Shown: piece by piece, positions 45,901-54,939 of the stretch
How the letters are laid out: each line of letters begins with the position of its first letter
How positions within the stretch are numbered: the first letter of the stretch is position 1
Assembly: GCA_019055375.1 (NCBI GenBank)
Contig: JAHQIW010000738.1
Span: 10,001 to 74,000, forward strand
Source of the DNA: Parelaphostrongylus tenuis
Lineage: Eukaryota; Nematoda; Chromadorea; Rhabditida; Metastrongylidae
DNA: 64,000 nt
Reading direction: 5' to 3'
Program-made: the position numbers and the translations under genes
Notes under the pieces: model-generated
Told to the model about the DNA's origin: nothing
Databases searched by the model: none
The model's input: the letters and a program-made list of their open reading frames with translations, nothing else

Positions 45901-46740
45901 CGTTTCATAAGTTTTTGGCATTAAAGTAATAAACATCAGTTTTATCAGGCAGAAGTGATTGAAATTGTGTGATTTTGGCATTTCCAGTTGCGCATTTTCT
46001 CGTGAATTAATTCGATTACAATTTGTGTAGACTTGATCTAAGATGGAGCTGTCGTGGGAACAAATTCGCTTGCTACTCATGGACGATTGACCCTTAGGGC
46101 AAAATGCTAGTGAAGCGGCGCGCAATATCAATGGAGTTAGGGCGATGAAACGGTTCCACAAGGGCGGCCTAGGAAGTGATTTACAAAGTTCAAAGATATA
46201 GAGAACAGTCTGGAGGATCAGTCGTACTCGGGCCGTCTACTGGAAGCCCTCACAAAATTTGCGCGCTCTTCACTGGCATTCTCCCCTATGAGCCATTCGT
46301 GCATGACTAGCAACGAATTTGTTCCCAAGACAGCTCCATTTTGGAGTAAGTATAGGAAGGTTTGATAATAAAATGTTTGCAAGAAAATGCGCAATTAAGC
46401 TACACGAAAGTCATGCAATTTTGATAACTACTGGTTTATAAATTTCGTGCTAATTGCTCTACTGCCATAACTTATCGAACGGCATAATAAATCATGAGCA
46501 CTGCCTGATGAAACATTTGTATAACAAAACTGCATAATCCTTTAGTTCTGTATAAATTTTAGATTTCAATTTTCCTAATAATTATAGTTGGGTTACCGGT
46601 CGATTGGATTCTCGCCAATGGTTAATACACCATCCCTTCTACACGACCACGACGAGTACCTGAATGAATCGGTGTTTCTACGAGGTGTTCAAATATATGA
46701 AACGTTAATCGATAATCTAGCGAATGTGGAGGATTCATGA
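33982..46740 (+). CDS. ACY1: Aminoacylase-1 (N-acyl-L-amino-acid amidohydrolase, M20 family), 11 exons
   Basis: Exons: 33982-34063, 36314-36378, 38502-38606, 38731-38905, 40594-40740, 40799-40872, 41025-41181, 44779-44885, 45342-45421, 45521-45581, 46588-46740 (TGA). All phases join to 401 codons, close to the 408 of human ACY1. The enzyme removes acyl groups from N-acylated amino acids in the cytosol and uses two zinc ions. Expected residues are present: H76 and D78 (SHTDVVP), D109 (QDMK), catalytic E144 with E145 (PDEEIG, across the exon 4/5 join), E172 (LDEG), dimer-domain H203 (GHGSKF) and H370 (LLHDHDE). Oddities: intron 8 must begin with AT (44886) to keep frame; introns 1, 2, 4, 7 and 10 are enlarged by repeats. 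Beware that acy-1 in C. elegans names an adenylyl cyclase. Identity is very secure; whether this allele makes full-length protein depends on the odd donor. Confidence 0.93.
34352..34653 (+). repeat. SINE-1, full-length copy
   Basis: Best copy of the family, in aminoacylase intron 1: tRNA-like head gtggcgcagtggttagagg, B box ggttcgatctctcgc, ctccggggtcggtaaa, ccgcgagtcattgtaaagg, ggattgatcaacgccgagag, and a short T-rich end. Confidence 0.85.
34970..35190 (+). repeat. Interspersed repeat E copy
   Basis: agaggccttttcaaaagctg, attgaatagttatgaaaag, cgcggtccccaacgggtt. Contains the small palindrome gtaccacatgtggtac. Confidence 0.5.
35333..35562 (-). repeat. SINE-2 copy
   Basis: Reverse strand: begins at the head near 35562 (gaccgagtggttgtgatg) and ends with gctgggatccgcgtg near 35335. 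Confidence 0.7.
35580..35700 (-). mobile_element. PLE terminal repeat fragment with hammerhead-like motif
   Basis: Reads ccaggctctgaagaagacg and a ccgccgaaacgccag box on minus, as behind the PLE endonucleases. Confidence 0.5.
36795..37080 (+). repeat. SINE-1 copy
   Basis: ggtcgatggttcgactccgc, ctgcgagtcattgcaaaag, gcgatgctacgaatggagtcg, gatcgatgccgagagc. In aminoacylase intron 2. Confidence 0.7.
37300..37870. mobile_element. Hammerhead-bearing foldback elements, compound
   Basis: 37316-37560 and 37600-37870 are opposed. The left part has a damaged hammerhead on minus (CTGA core interrupted); the right part has one on plus at 37786-37827. The centre shows tcaaatctcaatatg/ggaacttgagcgtgg blocks inverted around 37560-37600. 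Confidence 0.6.
37786..37827 (+). ncRNA. Hammerhead motif, decayed
   Basis: CTGATGA present, GAAA reads TAAA, helix III AC/GT and cut site GTA kept, helix I mostly lost. Confidence 0.4.
37891..38297. mobile_element. Foldback element FB-B
   Basis: Inverted arms about 37891-38045 and 38150-38297: cactgaaccctacttt on the left against aaagtagggttcagtg on the right, and gtacgtttcgg-type hammerhead remnants in both arms. In aminoacylase intron 2. Confidence 0.65.
39027..39391. mobile_element. Hammerhead-bearing foldback element, best copy
   Basis: 365 bases with about 100-base terminal inverted repeats: left starts atgctttgcaatcatttttg, right ends ctcaaaaattattgcaaggc. The left arm carries an intact hammerhead (minus), the right arm its mirror (plus, 39295-39335) lacking the CTGA part. 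No protein coding. In aminoacylase intron 4. Confidence 0.8.
39091..39133 (-). ncRNA. Hammerhead ribozyme, all core bases intact
   Basis: Helix I GCCCGA with TCGGGC (six perfect pairs); core CTGACGA; helix II GATC/GATC closed by a GCAA tetraloop; GAAA; helix III AC/GT with loop ACGT; predicted cut after GTA. Short helix III is typical of hammerheads in Penelope-like and related retroelements. Confidence 0.85.
39530..39720. repeat. Diverged repeat, possibly family E
   Basis: Has cattcgatagctcaaatcc and attatgaaaagtcc, like the centre of family E. Weak match. Confidence 0.3.
39915..39962 (-). ncRNA. Hammerhead ribozyme with longer helix III
   Basis: Helix I GTGCTA with TAGCAC (six perfect pairs); CTGATGA; helix II GT.CC/GGAC with AATA loop and one bulged A; GAAA; helix III ATAGG/CCTAT with a two-base apex; A at the cut site. 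Surrounding sequence differs from the 39027 element. Confidence 0.7.
41298..41582 (+). repeat. Interspersed repeat C, copy 1
   Basis: tcgtagctcagaggtgttcctgg, ctacccaagctgagaag, cacaaggtggcaatctcc, gagaaagccctgg. Other copies: 46985-47430 (minus) and 49665-50000 (plus). Confidence 0.6.
41866..42155 (+). repeat. SINE-1 copy
   Basis: ggcgcagtgtttgaggtgc, gatggttcgatctcg, aattgaccaacgcttggagc. In aminoacylase intron 7. Confidence 0.75.
42240..43910 (-). mobile_element. RTE-type retrotransposon, internally deleted
   Basis: On minus: endonuclease 43890-43453 in one frame, then linker pieces down to about 43080 ([17 protein letters not shown], [13 protein letters not shown]), then a jump to the C-terminal region (42800-42240; [19 protein letters not shown], NDNR, DWIPRD-like). 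The reverse transcriptase core is missing between about 42800 and 43070. In aminoacylase intron 7. Confidence 0.85.
43453..43890 (-). pseudogene. RTE apurinic-like endonuclease domain
   Basis: 145 codons open. [20 protein letters not shown] at the start, DVIGLVETR (motif with the catalytic Glu), [36 protein letters not shown]. The GDFNA motif is replaced by [10 protein letters not shown] after a frame shift, so the domain is incomplete. In the parent element it nicks target DNA before reverse transcription. Confidence 0.85.
44598..44675 (-). repeat. tRNA-like repeat
   Basis: Reversed gacctgggcgggagttgaact and gtgctaccattacaccatcaaggtc: acceptor GACCTTG against the gacctgg end is imperfect. 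Related to 23700-24180. Confidence 0.5.
44886..44887 (+). other. Non-GT 5-prime splice site of aminoacylase intron 8
   Basis: The reading frame joins correctly only if exon 8 ends at CAG (44885), followed by ataagt. This is the gtaagt consensus with A in place of G at the first intron base. The nearby gtatat (44876) would put exon 9 out of frame. Confidence 0.6.
44938..45235 (-). repeat. SINE-2 copy
   Basis: Fills most of the 456-base aminoacylase intron 8. Ends with agtgctggtatccacgc (44938 side); the head has a ggttcgatcgctg B-box-like piece near 45170. Confidence 0.6.
45697..45775 (-). repeat. tRNA-like repeat
   Basis: Reversed gcctccggccggagttgaact, gtgctaagcactgcac, taccggggctcc. In aminoacylase intron 10. 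Confidence 0.5.
45898..46450 (+). mobile_element. Mariner-type deletion derivative, copy 1
   Basis: Terminal inverted repeats, longest near tggagctgtc..gggaacaaattcg, bounded by TA on both sides. Encodes a broken mariner-like transposase start ([15 protein letters not shown], stop, [14 protein letters not shown]), the first DNA-binding helix-turn-helix, with no catalytic domain. In aminoacylase intron 10. Confidence 0.7.
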
Positions 46741-46875
46741 GATTGAACATCGACATTTTAAGCCTTTTCAATGTGATTGTACTCCTGTCAGTGTCTTACG
46801 TGCATTGTTTTCTTTCCATTAGGGGTTTTGTGGTTGTTGTGATATGGTTTTAGGTGATATTAAAGATTTACTGAG

Positions 46876-46881
46876 AATAAA
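46876..46881 (+). terminator. Poly(A) signal of the aminoacylase gene
   Basis: AATAAA 136 bases after the stop codon. Confidence 0.7.
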
Positions 46882-46984
46882 TATCATTAAACTTATTTGT
46901 TCTCCATTCGACCGTCAACTGGGCTTATCTAGTTGACAAAAGCGTATACCTCGATATTTCCAACTTTTCGTTGTATCAGTAATT

Positions 46985-47430
46985 TGATACATTGGATTCT
47001 CTCCGACTTCCTCTCTATGTAACATCTGTTAGGTGGTGCTCATGGTTCAGGGGTGTAGATAACGTACTTGGATACGTGGACGGGGCGTCTTCACGGATTG
47101 TGCGGATCCCAGCACATGAAAATGTGCTGGTTAAGCTGTTCTGTTCCCTGGAGTCGCGAGGAAGGCCAAGCGGGGGCTTATCCAGATCGTCACAGCGTTA
47201 AGGCAGTCGCGGTCCTTGTGGGGTCAGAGGAAGCTTACCACCTTGCTATTTGTAGCTACCAAGACGGCGGTCATTCCTGGTGCGGTTCCTCGCGGTTGAA
47301 GTTTCCAAGTGAAAACGTCGAACTGCTGCTCAGCTTGGCTGGCTCTGTTGGGAGTTGAAAACCCGCTGTACTTCGCAATACGAAACCCAGTATCACCCCT
47401 CAGCTACGATGAGGCGGTAAAGCATTTGAG
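46985..47430 (-). repeat. Interspersed repeat C, copy 2
   Basis: Reverse match to 49665-50000, including tgtgctgggatccgcacaat at its end. Confidence 0.6.
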
Positions 47431-47434
47431 AGGG

Positions 47435-48485
47435 AGACGCGGATTAAGCTTGAAAAAATCCAGTCAAAGGATTCTGGGAGCTTGGAGTTCGCTTTCTTTT
47501 AGCTACATCTCTACTCCTCCTGTTGGCTTGCAGATTTAGAGCTGAAATTTCCTAGCACTAACTGACTGTGTATAGAGCAATGAGTAGAAATACCCTGCAA
47601 TATACGCTAGTGATTGGGGGTTGACCATGGGCCACAGTTTCACCGGACTCTTCATCGTCCCGAGATCATTATATTAGTATAAAACTTTCTAAGAGAAAGA
47701 CTAACCATATGCAAGCAGGCCACCGTAGGTCAGTATGCTTGATGAAGTGTAACAAGTGGCATATCCCGAGGAGTGCATCAACGCCGAGTACTTTGTGTGA
47801 TAGAGTGTTTTAAGCCTTTCAGAGGTCTAGTATGCTACTCGGTAAACGTAAGTTCTGGTCTTCTCGCACGTCTCATCAGTGCCACATGCCCTACGGCTCA
47901 CCCCCACTACTCATAGCAGCGGGACCGGAGATCTATCAATCTAGACCAAATGAAATATCACTTAATGTTGCGGTTCAGGCTGATTTTCAGCCGATGGCTC
48001 ACGGCTGTTACCAAGCATATAACACTACCTTCCAATCGTGTGTGAGACCTCGCTTGAGAAATCAATATTCTCGGAAGGAATATTCTTGAATGAGTACTTC
48101 ACTACTTCGTCTAAAAGTTTTGGATCAATGATCTGAATTCTTTCTCAGTAATGATATTCTTCAAAAGCCGATTAATCATAAAAGAAGGACTTTTGGTGGA
48201 GTTTAATCATTGAACTTTGCAATTCTTTCTCTTTTGAGAGATGGAAAATTAGATTTCGCGAACAACTTATGTTCCAGTCCCGAGAGATGTGACAAACAAA
48301 ATCGGGATAATTTTGAAAAGATTTAAAGCAAATTGTTTTCGAGCCGTAGGAAATGTTGCTGTTGTGGAGGTAATTCATGTTATTCTTTTTTGACGGGTTA
48401 GAGTCAGGATGGCAGGCATTGATCTCAATACATACTGCGCGCGGCAGAATATCGAAGCTTGAAGGTTTCTTCTCAAACAACCCGT
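47435..48485. other. No gene; SINE-1 tail and FB-B fragment inside
   Basis: 47710-47800 is a SINE-1-like tail (ccaccgtaggtcagtatg, catcaacgccgag). 47805-47895 is an FB-B fragment with a damaged hammerhead on minus (CTGATGA kept, GAAAC reads AGAAC). Confidence 0.35.
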
Positions 48486-48489
48486 CATC

Positions 48490-48790
48490 AAAAATTACTG
48501 TGCGGATCCCAGCACATCGATTTGTTTCTTCGCGTTCAACCTCAGCAAAAGTCTTCGAAAATTTCTCTTGTTGCTTGTGCTGTTACTTGAAGATTTTCTC
48601 TTCTTTGAGAATGTCGTAGAATGCTGGTTGAGATGATTCTTCTTGTAATGCTGAAGATAACCAAGCTAAGGCGTTCACTGAGTGACTGTGAAAGACTGTT
48701 GAACGATGAATCGAACCGGCACATCCTTATTACATCGATTTGCTATACAAAGAATCACTAACCCCTGCGCTGCGCCGTCCCATAAACTGC
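48490..48790 (-). repeat. SINE-2 copy
   Basis: Ends tgctgggatccgcacag (48505 side), head gcgcaggggttagtgattc. Confidence 0.65.
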
Positions 48791-48794
48791 GTTT

Positions 48795-48975
48795 GGCATA
48801 CAAAATGAGACAAGAAAGCGAAAATGTGGCAGTACTACTTTTTATCCACTGAGTTGTCATTTCATGAGATCACTGAGCGTTAAGCAATGCTACAGAGCAA
48901 GGAAGATCAGCACCTTGAATTAAGTTAATCATCTTCTTCAAAAAACTAGTTTATCACGCACGCTATCTAAGCAGT
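48795..48975. other. No gene recognised
   Basis: Spacer between two SINE-2 copies of opposite orientation. Confidence 0.3.
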
Positions 48976-48977
48976 CG

Positions 48978-49175
48978 TGGCCCGGTAGTTGTGGTGCTCG
49001 GACAGTCAACATCGAACTTCCTATGGAACGCCAAAGCCAGGCTATCCTTGAGATTGCAAGGAGACGTGCTCAACAGGTATTCTACGACATTATTTAAGGA
49101 AAAGGCGGAAAAAGCGATTGAATGCTAGGAGTACTGGCATCCACATAGTGAAAAAAAGGCTGTGAAGAGGGCTAC
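48978..49175 (+). repeat. SINE-2 copy
   Basis: gtggcccggtagttgtggtgctcgg, agccaggctatccttgag, ggagtactggcatccacatagtg, then A-rich. Confidence 0.7.
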
Positions 49176-49179
49176 TAAA

Positions 49180-49660
49180 ATGATAAACTACCACCATAGA
49201 AGTAATGATAGTTCATCAAGCGGAAATATTTTACAGAACGCAACGTCCCATTCCTCCCCCACCTTCCTAAGCGGATTCACATCGTGGCTCGGTGTTCCTG
49301 GACGTCTGGAATTGCGATATACAAGCTACTGATTCATTTCTGAACTCCATGAGGTTGTGGTGGCTCATTTTTTATTCATTCCCAGCCAAAAAAAAACATT
49401 AAATGGATGATTTATTGATATTGAATGAATACGTGCAATGAGTTAGCTGTAATGATTTGGAAATGTTGTTTCCACTCAGGTTTGATCATCTTTCCTACTA
49501 GTTCTTTGAATGGCTAAGGTTACATGAAATTGATAAGTGAATGTCTAATCGGCTAAAGTCTCGACATCTTCGCCTTCTTCAAAGCCAATGATTCGACTCT
49601 GTGATTTGATTCACAATATCTCTCAACACTTTGGCATATCTACTAACTGCCCTTGATTTT
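49180..49660. other. No gene recognised
   Basis: No motif-bearing frame. A tcttcgccttcttcaaagcc piece at 49568-49588 resembles the PLE terminal-repeat motif on minus. Confidence 0.3.
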
Positions 49661-49664
49661 CCTC

Positions 49665-50000
49665 CTATATAGTTTAATCTCATCGTGTCTGGCAGGTGTT
49701 CCTGGTTGTCGGACTGCGAAATACATCGTGGGTTTCAACCCCCCAGCAGGGCCACCCAAGCTGAGAAGAGTTCTACGTTTCCACCGGAAAAGCTCAGCTA
49801 AGAATACACCGTACCAGCAACGATTGCTGTCTTGGTAGTTACTAATCGCAAGGTGGTAGTCTACCTCTAACCAACAGGAGCCGGCGACTGCGCTAATGCA
49901 GTGACAACTTGAGGAAGCCCTGGCTAGGCTTATTCGGGGACTCCAGGGAACGAAATAGCTAAACCAGCACATTTTCATGTGTTGGGATCCGCACAATTCG
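49665..50000 (+). repeat. Interspersed repeat C, copy 3
   Basis: Ends catgtgttgggatccgcac. The 117-codon minus frame here is a by-product of the repeat. Confidence 0.65.
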
Positions 50001-50299
50001 TTAAAACGGACCGTTCAACTATCCAAGTCTTTATTTCACGTACAACCCCTATCTGACAAGGGCGCTTAGCCAGCTGGTCGCCGCTGGGCAATCACATTAC
50101 ATTCAGCATTTGTCCGACAAATACACATTCAGCATTTGTCCGATGAATAGCTTTGTACATCGTTCACATTGTCCTATGCGTCATTGGTGCTGGGATCAAT
50201 AGTACTGCGGGCATCGCTTGTGAGCTTATGAATGAAGTGAACCTCTATGAATCAATCAATCAACAAACAGAACTCTTTGTCGAGAATCATAGATTTTTG

Positions 50300-50480
50300 T
50301 TTGTCAGCCAAACACGAGGTTGCTTAGTAGAATTCATTCTGATAGCTGATATTTCGGCGGTTTCGCCTCTTCAGACCCTTCGAAAGATTAAATTGCCTAC
50401 AACTCAGTTGGTCAGACACTTCCACTATTCAGGCGAAAGATATCACCAGATCAAGTGTTCAATCGCATTAAGCGGAAAAC
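50300..50480 (-). mobile_element. PLE terminal repeat fragment
   Basis: ttcggcggtttcgcctcttcagac on plus matches 8005-8030 with its flank gattaaattgcctacaactc and tggtcagacacttcc. It accounts for the middle of the 167-codon frame at 50153-50656. Confidence 0.55.
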
Positions 50481-50699
50481 AACTTTTCAACATACTCGTT
50501 GCTTCTTATGAGTCGTCCACGAGTTGTCCAAGCGAGGAGCAGCCGTGCAGAGATCACATGGATTGCGAATGCACCCTTCATCGGATTCACAGTCTATTTA
50601 TTTCGCCATATCACATGCGATTACGAGGCATGAGTTCCATGTATTTACTATTCTAATTTATTTGACCATTCTTTACATTCTATTGCTCGGATTACAGTA

Positions 50700-50960
50700 G
50701 TTACTTCACTCCGGGCGTTTCCGCGCATGCAGCCCTCCACAAACGTGTTTGAAGATCTCACTTATTGCTTCGGCCGCTTGAGGATCTCGGACCCTACAAT
50801 ATTGTCGTAGAATACTGGTCGGACAGATGTCCTCGCAGGAAGCCGCGCTGGGACTTGCGTTGACTGTACACAAGAAAGTCTTGGTGGAGAGCTGAATGAA
50901 CACGTTGCTTCTTGATAACTGCATTGCCATACATTAGACCGTGGCCTCTCCATAGTTAAC
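50700..50960 (-). repeat. SINE-2 copy, diverged
   Basis: Same order of blocks as 48490-48790 but weaker. Confidence 0.4.
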
Positions 50961-51119
50961 TAGCCAGTCGCAATGTACCCGCTCTCGCTTGTACGAGCAG
51001 CATATTGATCTGCATTCGGTCTGTTCCTCGCTAACACGAAGAGTTTAACATTGTGCGTGCAATCGACAAGAAGTTCTATTTTACCGTTCCATTGAGCAGT
51101 GTTATGATGCTACAATTAT

Positions 51120-51395
51120 ATAAAAAATAATGTTGATTGATGTGCAAAATGTTCGACTTTGGGCGGAAGTTGAACCCGCGTTTCGCCTAAACCAAAAGCG
51201 CGCGCTAGCACTAAACCACTTCTACCAAACCGAACTCGTTGAGGGTTAGTTATTGACAAATTCGATACGTCCTATCGAAGAAAGATTGGTAGCAGAACGG
51301 TGGCGGCCTTGGTAGTGTAGTGTTAGGACGCGCTCACGGCATTGGTAAAAACGAGTTCACCTCCTGCCTGAGGTCGAATAGTTTTGGAGATCGCT
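51120..51395. mobile_element. Foldback element with tRNA-like termini, copy 2
   Basis: Left arm (minus): ttgggcggaagttgaacccgc, gctagcactaaaccac. Right arm (plus): ggtagtgtagtgttaggacg, gagttcacctcctgcctgagg. Centre gagggttagttattgac and tcgatacgtcctatcgaag. Confidence 0.65.
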
Positions 51396-51399
51396 TATT

Positions 51400-52015
51400 T
51401 ATCTCTAAACAGGAATCTACTACATTTTTTGGACCTAAGATTCACGATGAGTGCGTTACGACATTAATGGCAGTTTCCAAAATGCTCAGAAAATAATCAA
51501 AAACAGCGTAGTTCGGTTGAAATGTGATCCCTTCAAGGAACGGCCGTTGAATTTCAGCGCTCGGCGCGATTGAAGCGGCACGGGATTTCCGTTATTCAAT
51601 TAGGGTTTTCTCAGCACTTTGTCGGAAATCTGGGCGTTTTCACCTCACCATCTATGTTCCATGTCCTTCCATACATTTTTTATGATATTTATAAATATAT
51701 GGAATTTTTGTGCGCGAAAAAGCATACGTTCACATGCAGTCATACTTTTCACAGCATTCATTGTTATAGTAAAATGTATAAAGGATATTACAATATATCC
51801 CTTAGTCATCATATGCATCCAATCCATACAATTAACAGAAGTCAACACAGTGATTGAAAATTTCAAAATAATCATTAGTTTGCCAAAAATGATGCTGTTT
51901 ACTGCAGGCTATGTCAAATCATCGATATCTCTCGACAATTCTTCGATAAACGGTACGGTATTTCCGAAATACCAGCCAAGAGCAAGCGATTATAAAACAT
52001 TGCCGATCTAGTAAT
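51400..52015. other. No gene recognised
   Basis: A 130-codon hydrophobic frame at 51619-52011 (plus) has no motif I know and no clear splice context. Confidence 0.3.
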
Positions 52016-52019
52016 TTAT

Positions 52020-52230
52020 TTCACTTGACGACACGTGTAAATCGTTCGTCGTCGCCTACTCTATGTGGGGAGATGAAGCACCTCCGAGAGGATTGGCTAA
52101 GACGAAAGGTTCTGCTTAACTGACGAGGCCGTCAAGGCTGGAACACGAGTATCGGGCTATATATGTTGACTATAAAAGACCACATGACATGTTGACTCAA
52201 AACTAGTTACTAGAAATTCTTCAATTATCC
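52020..52230. mobile_element. Hammerhead-bearing foldback element, right part
   Basis: Carries a decayed hammerhead at 52114-52157 (CTGACGA, GAAA reads GGAA) and the agaccacatgacatgttgactc end. Confidence 0.55.
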
Positions 52231-52234
52231 GAAA

Positions 52235-52330
52235 GAATGTTTGAAGTCTTTCAGGGTCTCGTGTAGCATCTCTAGTGCTAGACGTACGTTTCGGTTTGAT
52301 CTCGCAAACCTTAGCGGAGGCGAACATGTA
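52235..52330 (-). repeat. FB-B fragment
   Basis: agtgctagacgtacgtttcgg on plus, as at 27000. The CTGATGA part of the hammerhead is deleted. Confidence 0.4.
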
Positions 52331-52334
52331 TCAC

Positions 52335-52920
52335 TGCACGTCAAGTGAAAACATTACTCAGCATCGACACTAGACATGCAGTGATATCGGCGCCGCTACC
52401 TTTCGTTGTAAGGGAACAGCTGAGTCGAATGACATGGGCTTGTGACGAGGTTTTGAGGAATAAACCGAGACGTATGCCTAGCATGAGAATGCCATACCAA
52501 ATCTTTGGAAGGTTCAAAATATTCTATCAGGCCTCAGAAATAGTCGATCTGAAAGATATTGCTATCTTCGATTACTGGTATAGTTTAGGAGTTGAGACTT
52601 CTAAAGAATCATAGGAAAGACTATATTCTAATATTCCATGGGTATTGACTATGCGAGTGTCTAATTGTAGATGGGATTATGTTCTTTATGCAAGGGTGTG
52701 GTTCTTTCGTTGAAAAATGCGGATTATCAGGAAAAGAGCGTTCTACTTACTGAAAAGACCTACATTAGAATCCCCACTATGATACACGATGGTATGTCCT
52801 CTAGTGACTATACAGTGCACCAATTAATCAAACCTCATTTTATAAGTACTAACAAACCCGATATGAAATAAAAGCAACGGGGTAGCTATCCTGAAAGCGA
52901 AACCTAATATTTCCGTCGTT
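52335..52920. other. No gene recognised
   Basis: Short frames at 52345-52614 and 52671-52871 have no recognised motif. Confidence 0.3.
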
Positions 52921-52924
52921 AATA

Positions 52925-53280
52925 CAGTGCACTAAGAGGGCATTTCCAGAAGCTATGTTCACGGGTGAAATCTGTACTTTCCAGACTATTGAATGAGTAC
53001 TGTAAGTTTACCAAAAAGCTTCATTTGGAGAAAGAATCAAGAAAAATATGTGCAGAACAAGCTATACATATCAAGTGTGAAATGTGATCCTCCCTTCCTT
53101 GCTGTAGCGCACTAAGAAGGCCTTTCTAGAGAACAAGCCCATCGATAGAATCCTTGTTTCTCCAGCTATCGATTAACTACTCAAAGTCTACTGAATGATC
53201 TTTGTCTGGCGAAAAAACACGAACTAAATACCGGTGTGCTCAATTCATTACACCCTCCTTCTTCGAGGAAGTAAACATCT
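52925..53280 (+). repeat. Two tandem copies of interspersed repeat E
   Basis: Each starts near gcgcactaagaaggcctttc and contains ccagctatcgattaactactc-like sequence. Confidence 0.5.
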
Positions 53281-53284
53281 GTGG

Positions 53285-53800
53285 AAACAGTAGAGTTATC
53301 AGCAACCCTATCAAGCTCTCTTTCACATTTTCTTCCGTGTAAGATATATGTACATTCTCTTTGTGACTGTATATATTACTTTCAGGTGCATTTTTATGTC
53401 ACTTTCCTTTTCTTCATTGATTAGAACTGTTACGTAAACCCTTTGTATACTTGAAAGTTACGGTAAAAGCTCATGGCGAAGTTGTTTCTCCGTCTAGTTT
53501 CTGTAGTCTTTTCGCGAATCCTAATAAATGGGTTACGCTCGGTATTGAACGTGTTGCGCTTCATCAGAAGGATTTCCACCGATTTGCCTTATTCCTTAGT
53601 CAGAAGGAGCGCGTGTAGTGCAGTGGGTTAGAGTTGCTCTTCAATACACTCGTGGTCCTTAGTTCAATCTTTCTGCCTACTACCAAGTTCATTTCAATGG
53701 CAGGGTACGATGTGAAAATATGCACAAGAACGCTGAAACCCACCCCAAATTAAGAATGCGACACCACACTACTACAACACCGATGACATCTCTTATTGTG
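53285..53800. other. No gene; SINE-like head at 53603-53670
   Basis: gtgtagtgcagtgggttagag resembles a tRNA-like SINE head. The rest is unassigned. Confidence 0.3.
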
Positions 53801-53807
53801 CCATAAA

Positions 53808-54066
53808 AACCCTGTGTGGCGCAATGTTTAGAGGTGTTCTGCGATACATGTGGTCGTTGGTTCGAAACCACACCCTTCAGGATCACCAGGCCTTCCGTCC
53901 TCTCGGGATCGCCAAACTGCGGCCAGATCGATCTGGGAGGATACCAGAACTCACTAGATATATCGGTAGGCCATCTCGAGTCGTTGGAAAGGTCAAATAT
54001 GCGTTCACTCACCCTCTTAGGACTCTCAGTGAATCTCTCGAAGACCGATCAACACCGGAAGCATTT
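53808..54066 (+). repeat. SINE-1 copy
   Basis: tgtggcgcaatgtttagagg, gttggttcgaaacc, ctctcgggatcgccaaact, gatcaacaccggaagc. Confidence 0.75.
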
Positions 54067-54305
54067 TCCTATGAGTTCCCACCACGTTCACAAAATAGTC
54101 GGGAAAGTAGTACTTTGTGAATATTTTTACATTTTTTTTTCGATTCTGTGCCAATTTGTTGGTGACCCGTGTGCTGACGCTGTAGACAGTGAACGACGTA
54201 ATTGGTTAGAGCTTCCATTGATTATCGATCGAATCCTATGTAGGGTATGGTTAAACAGAAAATAGATTCGAGATTATCTAACTGTGAAACTTACCCGTGG
54301 ATAGG

Positions 54306-54612
54306 AGCGTATACGGCACGGTGGTTAGAGGTTCTCTGCGTTGCACACAAGGTCGATGGTTCAATCTCATGCTCATGGCTCACCAGCCCATTCATCCCTC
54401 CGGGGTCGGTAAATTGATACTAAACTGACCCCAGACCTGTCTGGGAGGATAAGCAGCATTGACTCGATACAGCGGGGCGCCACCGCGAGTCTTTGGAAGG
54501 GTCAGATATGTACTCAGTTACCTCAAACGAAGGTAGAAATTGGAGGCGAATGCATGGCGTCTCCCTTAGGGAACCATCCACGTCGAGAGCTTTATAATTT
54601 AACCTTTGACCC
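54306..54612 (+). repeat. SINE-1 copy
   Basis: cggcacggtggttagagg, ggtcgatggttcaatctc, ctccggggtcggtaaat, ccgcgagtctttgg, cacgtcgagagctttata. Confidence 0.8.
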
Positions 54613-54756
54613 GCGGACGACGGCATCCATCAACCCCTAAGGAACGACGTGTACCAGCTGAGGTACACGATTGTTTGAAGTCCTTCCTCGGCCTTCTATA
54701 GTATCACGTAGGATCTGTAGATGCTCTTGGTTTTCCTTCGATTACATTGGAGCGTC

Positions 54757-54935
54757 CGTGTCGCAGTGGATAGAGGTGCTTTACGATCGATCAAGCGATG
54801 GTCAATGGTTCGATTCCGCACTCACGGCTCACCAAGCCCTCCATCCCTCCGGAGTCGGTGAAGCGCTACCAGACTTGTCTCGGAAAACAATCCAAATATA
54901 CCAAAAAAATATGAGATTTCTAGAAGGATAAATCA
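54757..54935 (+). repeat. SINE-1, 5-prime part
   Basis: tgtcgcagtggatagaggtgc, atggttcgattccgcactc, ctccggagtcggtgaagc, then breaks off. Confidence 0.7.
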
Positions 54936-54939
54936 TGCT

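Noticed and set aside
46588..46620. A frameshift in the last aminoacylase exon (reading VGLPV then a stop)
   Set aside because: The acceptor attatag ends at 46587, and the preceding exon ends in phase 0. Starting at 46588 gives [11 protein letters not shown], open to the stop at 46740 and aligned without gap to the family.
50153..50656. A 167-codon plus-strand frame
   Set aside because: Its middle is a reversed PLE terminal repeat found elsewhere in the window; no family motif and no splice support.
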